From Mariniphaga sp. (GTDB taxonomy: Bacteria; Bacteroidota; Bacteroidia; Bacteroidales; Prolixibacteraceae): a stretch of 64,000 bases of DNA. The DNA is taken from NCBI GenBank assembly GCA_025355585.1, contig JANXZJ010000086.1, positions 1-64,000 of the forward strand, read 5' to 3'. How positions within the stretch are numbered: position 1 is the stretch's first letter; every line of letters starts with the position of its first letter. Below the pieces are notes generated by a model that ran no database searches, had not been told where the DNA came from, and worked only from the letters and a program-made list of their open reading frames with translations. The translations under genes and the position numbers were made by a program. Positions 28,727-38,046 of this stretch are shown piece by piece.

Positions 28727-30178
28727 ATGAGTCCGCTTCTTTTATTTCTGATCATTCTTGCTTATTTTTCAATTCTGATGTTGATTTCGCACATTGCTTC
28801 ACGGCACGTGCACGATACCACTTTCTTTGACGGCGACCGGAAATCGCCGTGGTTTTTGGTCGCATTCGGAATGATCGGATCGGGTATTTCGGCTGTTTCA
28901 TTGGTGTCAATTCCGGGAAATGTCGGGAATAACAACCTTTTTTATTTCCAGTTTATCCTTGGGACGATTGTCGGTTACCTGTTTATTGCATTTGTATTAA
29001 CACCGATCTATTACAAACTCAAACTGGTCTCCATTTATACTTACCTGAACATCCGGTTCGGTAATGTGACCTATAAAACGGGCTCTTTGTTTTTTCTTGT
29101 TTCTCAATCTTTTGGTGCTGCACTCCGGTTATTATTATCGATTAAGATTTTGCAGTATGCCTTCTTCGATGCCTTGCACATTCCCTACTTTGTAACAATC
29201 ATTGTTGTGCTGGTTCTGATCTGGCTTTACACGAACAAATCAGGAATTAAGACGATTGTCTGGACCGATGCCTTGCAATCGCTGTTCCTGATTACGGTGA
29301 TCATCATTTCGATCTTCGCGATTAAAAATTCTTTAGGTCTATCGGTTACAGAAATGTTCACAACAATCGCGCATCATCCCTATGCAAAGGTTTTTGATTG
29401 GGACTGGCATTCAGGATCGAATTTCTTCAAGCAATTTGTATCGGGTTTATTGATTACCGTTGCTTTGGTAGGCCTCGACCAGAGTATGATGCAAAAAACA
29501 CTTACGGTTAAGAATGCCAGGGATGCAAAGAAGAATGTTTTAACCTTCAGCTTCTTTATTGCATTTGCTCAGACCATGTTTTTGGGCCTTGGCGTGTTGA
29601 TTTATATCTATGCTGAAAGGAACGGGATAAAACTGGCGACACAAAACGGCCAATTTGTAAATACGGATGGCCTTTTCCCATTGCTCACCCTGAATTATTT
29701 AGGTCAGATAGGTGCTATTGCGTTTCTGATTGGCGTTATCGCTTCCACGTTTGCAAGTATAGATTCGTGTATCGCTGCATTAACAACAGCCTTCAGTTAT
29801 GATTTTCTCGACATCGAAAACCGGCCGCAAGAAGCGATCAAGCGCCTCAAAAACCGTGTGTTGCTGGGTGTGAATATCGTGATGTTTCTCATCGTAATGG
29901 CATTCTGGAACAGCCAGGGCGCAATTATCAATACGATTTTCAAAATTGCAGGCTATACTTATGGACCTATATTGGGTTTATACCTGACAGGATTATTTTC
30001 TAAGATTAAATTCAAAGAGAAATGGGTTCCTGTGGCTTGCGTTTCCGCCGCGTTTGTGACATGGTTGCTGAATGAATATTTCATTCGGCAATTCCAGTTT
30101 GATTTTGGGTTTATGAATATTTTTGTAAATGCAGTGTTGACAATATTGTTTCTAATCATCATTAAAAGAAAAGCATAA
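28727..30178 (+). CDS. Sodium:solute symporter (SSS family)
   Basis: This 483-residue inner-membrane protein has about thirteen membrane segments and fits the SSS family (PF00474), which imports sugars, amino acids or other small solutes with sodium. Landmarks are FGMIGSGISAVSLVSIPGNVG near residue 50, GLDQSMMQKTLTVKNARDAKK near 255 and the ASTFASIDSCIAALTTAF segment near 345. The solute is unknown. Its stop codon overlaps the start of the next gene by one base (TAATG), a sign of translational coupling. Confidence 0.88.
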   Translation: MSPLLLFLIILAYFSILMLISHIASRHVHDTTFFDGDRKSPWFLVAFGMIGSGISAVSLVSIPGNVGNNNLFYFQFILGTIVGYLFIAFVLTPIYYKLKLVSIYTYLNIRFGNVTYKTGSLFFLVSQSFGAALRLLLSIKILQYAFFDALHIPYFVTIIVVLVLIWLYTNKSGIKTIVWTDALQSLFLITVIIISIFAIKNSLGLSVTEMFTTIAHHPYAKVFDWDWHSGSNFFKQFVSGLLITVALVGLDQSMMQKTLTVKNARDAKKNVLTFSFFIAFAQTMFLGLGVLIYIYAERNGIKLATQNGQFVNTDGLFPLLTLNYLGQIGAIAFLIGVIASTFASIDSCIAALTTAFSYDFLDIENRPQEAIKRLKNRVLLGVNIVMFLIVMAFWNSQGAIINTIFKIAGYTYGPILGLYLTGLFSKIKFKEKWVPVACVSAAFVTWLLNEYFIRQFQFDFGFMNIFVNAVLTILFLIIIKRKA

Positions 30179-30666
30179 TGGAGCCGAAAATTGAAATTGT
30201 TAATCTTCTTACAACCGATAGTCAGCATATTGCAGATTGTGCTATGATGATGGCCAAATCTGATCCATGGATAACGCTGAAAATAGATTACAATCAGTGT
30301 TTAAAAGCATTCAAAGGTTCATCCAAAGAGATCTGGGTGGTCGAAATTGATAGTTTGATTGCAGGTTTTGTAATCCTTCAAATTAGCGGAACCTTCAAGG
30401 GATATATTCAAACCATCTGCATCGATTCAGCTTACAGGGGTAAGGGAATCGGCACAAAACTGTTGCAGTTCTGTGAAGAGCGGATACTTGAATTTTCACC
30501 CAATATCTTTATTTGTGTTTCCTCTTTTAACAGTGGGGCGATAAGGCTCTACAAAGAATTTGGATTTAAACTGGTTGGTGAACTCGACAACTTTGTAAAG
30601 GAGGGATTTACTGAATTATTGTTTCGCAAAACATTCGGACCAATGATGGGGTACCGTGTTCGCTGA
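30178..30666 (+). CDS. GNAT family N-acetyltransferase
   Basis: The 162-residue protein is a GNAT acetyltransferase: the beta4 strand GYIQTICIDSAYRGKGIGTKLLQF contains the acetyl-CoA pyrophosphate loop, and SSFNSGAIRLYKEFGFKLVGEL is the usual C-terminal motif. Its ATG overlaps the TAA of the symporter gene, so they are coupled. The acceptor is unknown. The remnant of a HEPN toxin gene starts 75 bases later. Confidence 0.87.
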   Translation: MEPKIEIVNLLTTDSQHIADCAMMMAKSDPWITLKIDYNQCLKAFKGSSKEIWVVEIDSLIAGFVILQISGTFKGYIQTICIDSAYRGKGIGTKLLQFCEERILEFSPNIFICVSSFNSGAIRLYKEFGFKLVGELDNFVKEGFTELLFRKTFGPMMGYRVR

Positions 30667-30741
30667 AACACAATAGCGAATTGAAAGTGGTATTTTAGTT
30701 TTATAGCTGTTATCTATTTGATTTTTTGATAAATTTGTGAA

Positions 30742-31126
30742 ATGGAAAGTAATAGCAGACACGAAGAATGGTATTTTCAATCCGATTATGATTTGGAGAC
30801 AGCAATTGACATGCTCAAATCTGGCAGGAATGTTTAGTGTATTTTTATGTGCCACTTATCTTTGGAAAAAGCATTAAAGGGACTATTAATAAAGAAAACA
30901 AGAGAGTTTCCTTCAAAATCTCACACTTAATTTATTTTGTGGACAAAATATAGGATTGGAAATGAGTGAATCTCACTATGAATTTCTTTTTATTTTAAAC
31001 AAGATTTCTGTTCCACCCCGGTATCCTGATGATTTGAGAAAACTTTTTATTGAATATTCGAAAGAAAGGACTCAATCAATATTAAACCAAACCAAGGAGG
31101 TACAATTATGGATCAAGCAACAATAA
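30742..31126 (+). pseudogene. HEPN-domain toxin gene, decayed
   Basis: Translated in pieces, this stretch gives a HEPN domain protein (PF05168-like). Frame 1 from ATG 30742 reads MESNSRHEEWYFQSDYDLET and on to a TAG at 30835-30837, where relatives usually have an aromatic residue, then continues CIFMCHLSLEKALKGLL. Near 30926 the reading moves by a frame (LIYFVDKI), and near 30951 it moves again, giving GLEMSESHYEFLFILNKIS, VPPRYPDDLRK and a TAA at 31124. One nonsense change and two indels thus inactivate it. The 3' end overlaps the intact nucleotidyltransferase gene by 19 bases, the normal layout of HEPN/MNT toxin-antitoxin pairs. It accounts for the 440-base gap before that gene. Confidence 0.85.
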
Positions 31127-31425
31127 ATGAGGTAATTGATTTCTTAAAACGATCTTTGTTACAATATGGCATTCATGTTGATTCAATTGCCTTGTTTGGG
31201 TCAGCATTGAATGGTAATATGGACAAGGATAGTGATATAGACCTGATCATAATCTCACGGGATTTTCAACATCTTGATATGTTTGAAAGAGCCCGAATGA
31301 CTATGAAACCTGAGATGGATACCTTAAGAAAATTTAGAATTCCTATGGATATCATTAATTTATCGCCAGAGGAATACAATGTGTCGAATCTGAAATTGTT
31401 TTATCAAAGTAAGATTGTTGCATAA
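31108..31425 (+). CDS. MNT-type nucleotidyltransferase antitoxin
   Basis: The 105-residue protein is a minimal nucleotidyltransferase (PF01909-like). The signature GS (31-32), D43-I-D45 and a third acid at D81 make the complete catalytic set. In characterised HEPN/MNT pairs the MNT protein blocks the HEPN RNase toxin by adding AMP to it. Here the gene follows an AAGGAGG Shine-Dalgarno-like sequence and is intact, but its toxin partner just upstream is broken. Confidence 0.87.
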   Translation: MDQATINEVIDFLKRSLLQYGIHVDSIALFGSALNGNMDKDSDIDLIIISRDFQHLDMFERARMTMKPEMDTLRKFRIPMDIINLSPEEYNVSNLKLFYQSKIVA

Positions 31426-31451
31426 TTTTATTAGTGGGTATTAAATCTTGA

Positions 31452-32096
31452 ATGAAAGAGTACAAATTGCGATTCACTAAATCTATAAAATATCTGAACA
31501 AGATTCCATTAGCATTGATGTACTCCCGATTGGCTTTAGGTTTCATAATCGTTGCTTTGTCCTATTTCCAGGTTGGTTCATTCAGAATGATCATCGTCGT
31601 ACTGATCATTTTGGGTGTTTTGACAGATATTTTCGACGGGATAATCGCCAGAAGATTAAATATTTCCTCTCAAATGTTAAGGCGGATGGATTCATCGATT
31701 GACCAGGTATTCTGGATTTGTACTTTGATTGGCTCCATTATTGTCTGTGCCGATTTCTTTAAAAGCAATTATATAAAACTACTGATTCTTCTGATTGTTG
31801 AAGGATTGACCTACGTTGTTAGTTTTGTGAAGTTTAAAAAAGAAGTGGCCACACATGCGATTTTGTCAAAGATATGGACACTGACGATCATGGGCACTTT
31901 GATACAGATAATTATAAGCTGCAATTCGTTGATATTGTTTGATATCTGTTTTTATTTAGGAGTCATATCAAGAATTGAGATCATCGCGATCTTATTAATT
32001 CTCAAAGAATGGACCAATGATGTGCCAGGTTTATATCATGCTATTCTATTACGGCAGGGAAAACTGATTAAAAGGAATAAATTATTTAACGGATAG
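31452..32096 (+). CDS. CDP-alcohol phosphatidyltransferase family protein
   Basis: The 214-residue membrane protein has about five hydrophobic segments and the family motif starting DIFDGIIARR and ending MDSSIDQ, so it probably uses CDP-activated lipid or alcohol. The glycine usually found four residues before the third Asp is a leucine here (LRRMDSSID), a variation to note. The product is unknown; it may make a phospholipid headgroup. It starts 26 bases after the antitoxin gene. Confidence 0.75.
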   Translation: MKEYKLRFTKSIKYLNKIPLALMYSRLALGFIIVALSYFQVGSFRMIIVVLIILGVLTDIFDGIIARRLNISSQMLRRMDSSIDQVFWICTLIGSIIVCADFFKSNYIKLLILLIVEGLTYVVSFVKFKKEVATHAILSKIWTLTIMGTLIQIIISCNSLILFDICFYLGVISRIEIIAILLILKEWTNDVPGLYHAILLRQGKLIKRNKLFNG

Positions 32097-32205
32097 GAAC
32101 TATCCTGGCGAATTCAAATAATTTCAATCATTTATAGCTGATTATCAAAAACAACAATTGTAGGATACTTGTTTAAGTAGAATCATTCTTAACAAGTAGA
32201 AAATC

Positions 32206-32769
32206 ATGAGACGGGGAAATTTTATTTTGACTGCTCTGGCATTTTATCCATTATCCACTTTTTCAAAAATGGTAACTACAATGAAATCAATAGCAAATAA
32301 AGGCTTTAAAGTAAACGACGGCGAGGCAAGATTTGGCATACACTATAAAATGAAGGGTATTACGCTAAATATGCTGGACGTGAAAATATCGTCTAAAGAC
32401 ACGAATGGTGAATTGGCGGTATTTGTTCAGACAGGTTTTACACCTAATGGAGGACCTCCATTACATATTCATCCTTTTCAGGATGAGTATTTTTACGTCC
32501 TCGAGGGAGAATATCATTTCCAGGTTGGTGATGAAAAATATGAGCTTAAATCGGGAGATACTATTTTTCTGCCCCGAAATATTCAGCATGCATTTGTCCA
32601 GCGGACGGAAAAGGGAAGGCTGATCGTGTCGTATAACCCGGCGGGGAAAATGGAAGACTTCTTTAAAACAACTGATTCGTGGACTTCACCTCCGACAATG
32701 GCAGAAATTACAAAAGCATTCGAAGATCATGATATGAAAATTGTCGGGCCACCTTTGAAAGTGACCTGA
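32206..32769 (+). CDS. Cupin domain protein
   Basis: The 187-residue protein has a single cupin domain: GGPPLHIHPFQDEYFYVLEGEYHF gives the first motif with two histidines and a glutamate for metal binding, and GDTIFLPRNIQHAFVQ the second. The N-terminus (MRRGNFILTALAFYPLS) looks like a weak export signal, and a second ATG at 32281 would give a cytoplasmic form that keeps the cupin. The reaction is unknown. Confidence 0.8.
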   Translation: MRRGNFILTALAFYPLSTFSKMVTTMKSIANKGFKVNDGEARFGIHYKMKGITLNMLDVKISSKDTNGELAVFVQTGFTPNGGPPLHIHPFQDEYFYVLEGEYHFQVGDEKYELKSGDTIFLPRNIQHAFVQRTEKGRLIVSYNPAGKMEDFFKTTDSWTSPPTMAEITKAFEDHDMKIVGPPLKVT

Positions 32770-32885
32770 TATGGAGCGTAAATTTGTCATCTTTGCAAAG
32801 ATATCTTTAACAGATTTTTGACAGGTACATCTCGTTCAAATTCCTGGTTGATCGCGGGTATTAAAAAGATATAGCAATTCGTCAT

Positions 32886-33863
32886 ATGCAAATGAAGATT
32901 CAAGATAAACGGGAACATCCAAAAATAAAACCGGGATTACATCCACGTAACAGGCACCGTGAGCGGTATGATTTCAAAATGCTGATTGCAAGTCTGCCAG
33001 AACTGGCCCCGTTTGTGAAAGTGAATGCCTATAATGACGAAACAATTGATTTTTTTGATCCCGAAGCAGTAAAGATGTTGAATAAGTCTTTGTTAAGGCA
33101 TTATTATGAAATTGATTTCTGGGATATTCCTGCTGGCTATTTATGTCCGCCCATTCCGGGCAGAGCAGACTACATTCATCATATGGCAGATTTATTGGGA
33201 AGTTGTAACCACGGAAAAATTCCAACCGGAAATCAGGTAAAATGTCTCGATGTAGGTGTTGGAGCCAATTGCATTTATCCGATCATCGGTAACAAAGAAT
33301 ACGGATGGTCATTTATTGGTACTGATACCGATGCTGTTTCGATTGAATCAGCCGGCAAAATAGTTGACTTGAATCCCAGGTTAAACGGCATGATCGAATT
33401 AAGATTGCAACCCAATTCCAACGACATTTTTAAGGGCATAATACAAAACGACGAACTCATTGATCTGACAGTATGTAATCCTCCATTTCACACATCAGTG
33501 GCAGAAGCCAAATCGGGAACACTTCGGAAATTGAATAACTTAAAATCCAAAAGATTCATAAAGCCGGTTTTAAACTTTGGCGGTCAGAACCATGAATTGT
33601 GGTGCGAAGGAGGGGAGGAGCAGTTCGTTCGTGATATGATCCTTCAAAGTAAGACATTCGCAACATCATGTTTTTGGTTTTCCACGCTAATATCCAAAGA
33701 ATCAAATCTTAAAAGTGTTTATATCGCACTTGATAAATCGGAAGCTTTTGAGGTGAAGACCATTTCAATGGGGCAGGGAAATAAGATAAGTCGTGTAGTT
33801 GCCTGGACATTTCTTTCAATAGAACAACAGAAGGAGTGGACGAAGAGAAGGTGGTCCGAATGA
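32886..33863 (+). CDS. rlmF: 23S rRNA m6A1618 methyltransferase
   Basis: RlmF methylates the N6 of A1618 in 23S rRNA using S-adenosylmethionine. The 325-residue protein shows the family start KPGLHPRNRHRERYDF, the SAM-binding CLDVGVGANCIYPI and the catalytic NPPF at 198-201. Length and architecture fit the enterobacterial YbiN family. It stands alone downstream of the cupin gene. Confidence 0.92.
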   Translation: MQMKIQDKREHPKIKPGLHPRNRHRERYDFKMLIASLPELAPFVKVNAYNDETIDFFDPEAVKMLNKSLLRHYYEIDFWDIPAGYLCPPIPGRADYIHHMADLLGSCNHGKIPTGNQVKCLDVGVGANCIYPIIGNKEYGWSFIGTDTDAVSIESAGKIVDLNPRLNGMIELRLQPNSNDIFKGIIQNDELIDLTVCNPPFHTSVAEAKSGTLRKLNNLKSKRFIKPVLNFGGQNHELWCEGGEEQFVRDMILQSKTFATSCFWFSTLISKESNLKSVYIALDKSEAFEVKTISMGQGNKISRVVAWTFLSIEQQKEWTKRRWSE

Positions 33864-34025
33864 AAACGGAAAGGTCGGAAGATATTAGATCTGCGAAATA
33901 GTTCTGTTTTATAGGATTTTCGTGAGTACATTTACGTTTGTTGCGTTTACAGTGTATTCGGAACTTCAGTGATCGTTCAGAGAAATGAGGTGATTTAAAT
34001 GGCGTTCAAGTGTTTAAATAATTAT

Positions 34026-36650
34026 ATGAGAAAGCAGCTACTGTTTCTATTTATATTTCTTTTATTGATTTCTAACAATCATCGGGCATCTGGAATTCCG
34101 GCATACCCTTTCGCAGTTGAAATTATTCAGCCGGATGGAACAAAGATTGTTGTTATTCAGAAAGGCGATGAGCATGTGAAATGGGCGCAGACGATCGACG
34201 GATATTCATTGATGCGGAATAAAAGTGGTGTTTTTGAATATTCTACACTTAGCTCCACGAATGATATGATTCCTTCCGGGATTCAGGCTAAAAATCAATC
34301 TGAGCGAAGTTCTTCTGATTTACAATTTCTTAGTGCCACAAGGAAAGGTCTTGTTTATTCAAAAAGTCAGGTAAACATGTTGAAAAGTTTACCTGGTTTG
34401 TATCTTAAAAGTGGTCAGAAAGCATTTCCGACATCCGGTTCCCGAAAGCTGATTTGCATTCTGATTGGATTTACCGATAAGGCCTTCATTAAAACAAAAG
34501 CCGAATTCGAAGACTTATTTAATCAGGTTGGATATGCAACGGATGGTGCAACAGGTAGTGTATATGACTATTATAAAGAAAACTCTTATGGCCAGTTTAA
34601 TTTGTCTGTAACAGTCGCCGGTCCGTATACTGCGGCTCATAACTTGGCGTATTACGGTGCCAATAACGCGCTTGGAAATGATATAAATCCGGGCGCTTTA
34701 GTCACAGAAGCTGTAACGCTGGCAAATCCCACCGTCAACTTTGCCGATTTTGACAATGACGGTGATGGCACAGTTGATGGGGTTTGCGTAATTCATGCAG
34801 GTTATGGTGAAGAAAACACGGGTGTCAGCGCGGATGCTATCTGGGCTCATTCTTCAACGATCAGTCCTATAACACTTGATGGTAAAACAGTGAGCAATTA
34901 TTTATGCACCTCAGAGTTAAGAGGAAATAGCGGAACCGGAATAACCCGGATTGGTGTAATATGTCACGAGTTTGGTCATATGCTGGGCGCGGCAGACTAC
35001 TATGATACTGATTACGCAGATAATGGTTCGTACGAAGGCACCGGTATTTGGGATATTATGGCGAGTGGTGCGTGGAATAACAATGGGGCCACGCCATCAC
35101 ATCACAGTCCTTATTCCAAGATTTATACTTATGGTTGGGCAGCTGTCACACCGCTGGCTTCGGGTGCTAATATTACGCTTAATAATGCTGAGTTGAACAG
35201 CAATAGTTTCTACCGGATAAATACACCGACATCAAATGAGTATTTTCTGATCGAAAACAGGCAAAAGCTAAAATTCGACAGCTATATACCAGGACATGGA
35301 ATGATTATTTATCATGTTGACGGAAACTATATCAGCACGGCTGCAAATGGGATTAATACAGGCAGTCACCAGGGGATCTATCCCGTCTGTGCCAATGCAA
35401 CCGGAAATCCTCCGGCAGTTTATGGAGAAATTAACAACAGCGGATTACCATTTCCAGGAACTGCCAATAAAACTTCTTTTACCGATTCGACTACACCAAA
35501 CTCGCATTCGTGGAATGGTTCAAATACTGGAATGCCGATTACAAACATCACCGAGAATACCATCAATAATACGATCTCATTTACAGCACCTGTCGTTCCC
35601 AATCCACCTTTGGCTCCGTCTGCAAATCCGGCAACAAGTATGATTCAGATAAGTTTTTCTGCAAATTGGAATGCCGCTGCAACTGCTACCGGCTACCGGC
35701 TGGATGTCGCTACAAATATAGGATTTACCTCTTTAGTCACAGGATTTAGTGATAAAGATATTGGTAATGTTCTAACTTTTAAAGTTACCGGACTAAGTGC
35801 AAGAACGCAATATTATTTCAGGCTAAGGGCTTATAATGTTGGGGGTATAAGCGATAACTCAAATACAGTACAGGTATCAACTTTGTCCAATATTCCTTCA
35901 GCTCCGGCAGGGATAACCGCCGTATCGTGCAATAATCTGATGACGGTAAAATGGATAAAAAGTGCTGATCCATATGTTATACGCTATCGGATCTACGGTG
36001 GTCTCACCAGTAATCCGACCTTGCAAATTGATACAACAACCAGTGCATCTGATGTTGAAAAGATTTTTACAGGGCTGATTCATGGTAAGACCTATTATTT
36101 CAGAGTTACGGCAGTGAATGATGACGGACCCGAAAGTTCGTTTAGCAGCCAGGCAACAGACATCATTAAAACTGGTGTTATACCTGTCATCAAAGCAAAA
36201 TGGGGCGACGTATTAATATGCTCCAATTTAGGTGATTCAATTGCAGGTTACCAATGGTATAAAGAGGGCACCACGATTGCAGGTGCGACGCAGCAATACT
36301 ACGCAACAAACAAACTGGCTGGCACTTATCGTGTGGGAACAATCGACCTGAATGGATGTAGAAATCCATCAAATGCCATATTGATTTCGGGTACAAAATC
36401 AATGTCCATCTATCCCAATCCGGCTGCGGTAAGTTTTGTTCTGAAATTAAATGAGGCAGGTGAAGGCAGCGCCATTATCTGCATATTAAATTCATCTGGA
36501 ATTAAAGTGATGGAAATACAGTCCGAATATGCGAACTATGAACTGACCAAAATGATTCCTGTCGGTAATTTAAACGAGGGAGTCTATGTTGTTCAGGTGT
36601 TGCTGAACCGAAAGGATTTGTACACCACAAAGCTTGTAGTTAAAAAGTAA
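34026..36650 (+). CDS. M6 family metalloprotease with T9SS sorting domain
   Basis: This secreted protein of 874 residues has a signal peptide (MRKQLLFLFIFLLLISN), an N-terminal prodomain-like region, then an M6 (immune inhibitor A-like) peptidase domain whose zinc motif HEFGH is at 314-318, followed by LGAADYYD. Two fibronectin type III domains lie at about 530-710, then an immunoglobulin-like segment and a type IX secretion C-terminal sorting domain beginning SMSIYPNPAA and ending in KLVVKK. The start ATG at 34026 is preferred because it begins the signal peptide. A beta-barrel gene starts 10 bases after its stop. Confidence 0.9.
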   Translation: MRKQLLFLFIFLLLISNNHRASGIPAYPFAVEIIQPDGTKIVVIQKGDEHVKWAQTIDGYSLMRNKSGVFEYSTLSSTNDMIPSGIQAKNQSERSSSDLQFLSATRKGLVYSKSQVNMLKSLPGLYLKSGQKAFPTSGSRKLICILIGFTDKAFIKTKAEFEDLFNQVGYATDGATGSVYDYYKENSYGQFNLSVTVAGPYTAAHNLAYYGANNALGNDINPGALVTEAVTLANPTVNFADFDNDGDGTVDGVCVIHAGYGEENTGVSADAIWAHSSTISPITLDGKTVSNYLCTSELRGNSGTGITRIGVICHEFGHMLGAADYYDTDYADNGSYEGTGIWDIMASGAWNNNGATPSHHSPYSKIYTYGWAAVTPLASGANITLNNAELNSNSFYRINTPTSNEYFLIENRQKLKFDSYIPGHGMIIYHVDGNYISTAANGINTGSHQGIYPVCANATGNPPAVYGEINNSGLPFPGTANKTSFTDSTTPNSHSWNGSNTGMPITNITENTINNTISFTAPVVPNPPLAPSANPATSMIQISFSANWNAAATATGYRLDVATNIGFTSLVTGFSDKDIGNVLTFKVTGLSARTQYYFRLRAYNVGGISDNSNTVQVSTLSNIPSAPAGITAVSCNNLMTVKWIKSADPYVIRYRIYGGLTSNPTLQIDTTTSASDVEKIFTGLIHGKTYYFRVTAVNDDGPESSFSSQATDIIKTGVIPVIKAKWGDVLICSNLGDSIAGYQWYKEGTTIAGATQQYYATNKLAGTYRVGTIDLNGCRNPSNAILISGTKSMSIYPNPAAVSFVLKLNEAGEGSAIICILNSSGIKVMEIQSEYANYELTKMIPVGNLNEGVYVVQVLLNRKDLYTTKLVVKK

Positions 36651-36660
36651 ATATTTTCAA

Positions 36661-37548
36661 ATGAAGCTCAAAAATAGATCGATCGCCCCAATCATTCTCG
36701 CAGTATTTCTGCTGACAGGCACTCAATATGCGTGCTATTCTCAGGAGGCAGACAGCACAGTTGTCAGGCATGGATTGTTTGTTGGCCTTTGTTTCGGACC
36801 ATCCCAGACCAGTATTTCAAATGAAGGAACATTATCGGTTGCGAATCTTGTTTCCAGTTCGCAGAATTCATTTGGGGGATCATTGGAGATTGGTTACTTT
36901 TTTTCAAAGTCGATCGGAATTTCATCCGGATTAGGTTTTACTTCTTACAAATCTCAGCTTACCCTTGGCACCTATCAAAACAATTTTAATACCGTTGATT
37001 CAGAGAATGAAGCTTATGAAAGGCGGGTTTCCGGAACTGGTATTAAAGAGGTACAGAAAGTGGGTTTTTTAAGCCTTCCCGTTTGCCTGGATATCCGTTT
37101 GCCATTGAGCAAAACTATGGGACTCTTCATACAAACGGGTATAAACCTGGCGGTCCCTGTTACGAAAAAATATACAAGCAGCGGAACATTCACCTATAAA
37201 GGGTATTATCCTGCCTACAATGTACTGCTCGAAAATCTCCCTGCTTACGGATTCCCAAGCGACGTTAATGGGGTTACAGATGGATCTCTGACGATAAAAT
37301 CGCTAAATATTAATGCTTTGGTCTCTGCTGGGTTTGATTTTTCGATTCAGAAGAATATTCAGATTGGAGTGGGCGTGAGTTACAGCATATCGCTATCGAA
37401 TATTTCAGACTATGCTTCACCCGACAAATTTCAGCTTTCATTGGATGCGAATCAGATCAACAGTTTGATGGGTGGAAGTACCAAAGCGTCCGTTCAATCC
37501 TTAGGTGTGAATTTCAGGTTGAGGTATTTTCTGAAGTCGCCTTTTTGA
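36661..37548 (+). CDS. PorT-like outer-membrane beta-barrel protein
   Basis: The 295-residue protein has a signal peptide ending near CYSQ, followed by amphipathic beta strands typical of the outer-membrane beta-barrel family PF13568 (PorT-like). GLFVGLCFGPSQTSIS and FGGSLEIGYFFSKSIGISSGLGF are characteristic strands, and the last strand ends in a terminal Phe (SLGVNFRLRYFLKSPF), as in many barrels. It starts 10 bases after the M6 protease gene and is probably in the same operon, so it may help handle or anchor that protein. Confidence 0.75.
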   Translation: MKLKNRSIAPIILAVFLLTGTQYACYSQEADSTVVRHGLFVGLCFGPSQTSISNEGTLSVANLVSSSQNSFGGSLEIGYFFSKSIGISSGLGFTSYKSQLTLGTYQNNFNTVDSENEAYERRVSGTGIKEVQKVGFLSLPVCLDIRLPLSKTMGLFIQTGINLAVPVTKKYTSSGTFTYKGYYPAYNVLLENLPAYGFPSDVNGVTDGSLTIKSLNINALVSAGFDFSIQKNIQIGVGVSYSISLSNISDYASPDKFQLSLDANQINSLMGGSTKASVQSLGVNFRLRYFLKSPF

Positions 37549-37590
37549 AATCATATGATTTTAGTCTGAAACAACATCGTGGTAACGACC

Positions 37591-37923
37591 TTATAGAAAA
37601 CGCTTTGCATTCTTATCTCGCCCACTTTCCGCCAATTGAATGATCTCACCTGTTTTTTCGTTGACGGCCATCACCTCACCTTTCACCCTATCGGACCGGA
37701 AGATGAGCCACTGGCTATCGGATGTCCATTGATTATGTGTCTGGTATATTTTTGAGTCACCGGTAGGCGTGCTTGTTAAGAAAATCAGTTCGGTACCAGT
37801 CACCGGATCTGTCACCACTTTTCGTTCAGAAGGGAAACGGCGGCCAATCTGTGCCTGAGCCGATATATTTCCGATCATGCAGACACCAGCCAGAATCAGG
37901 ATAACTAAAATTGAGGTTTTCAT
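37591..37923 (-). pseudogene. Truncated oligogalacturonate lyase-like gene
   Basis: The 110 residues from ATG 37923 contain a signal peptide (MKTSILVILILAGVC) and the N-terminus of the oligogalacturonate lyase/WD40-like beta-propeller family (RRFPSERKVVTDPVTGTEL, then SKIYQTHNQWTSDSQWLIF). Family members run to about 400 residues or more; here the frame ends in GRDKNAKRFL and no continuation is found in the 40 bases before the barrel gene. It is a remnant or a drastically shortened form. It lies downstream of the GH88/GH105 gene on the same strand, in a pectin-related setting. Confidence 0.7.
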
Positions 37924-38046
37924 ATATTGTGTTTTATTTGAACGACATAGACACAACACTTGGATAGTTTTTCTTGTTTCTTATTCCAATGTGTTCTATG
38001 TGCTATGTTGTGAGGAATCGGAATTTTTCCTTTTCCTGATGTAAGT

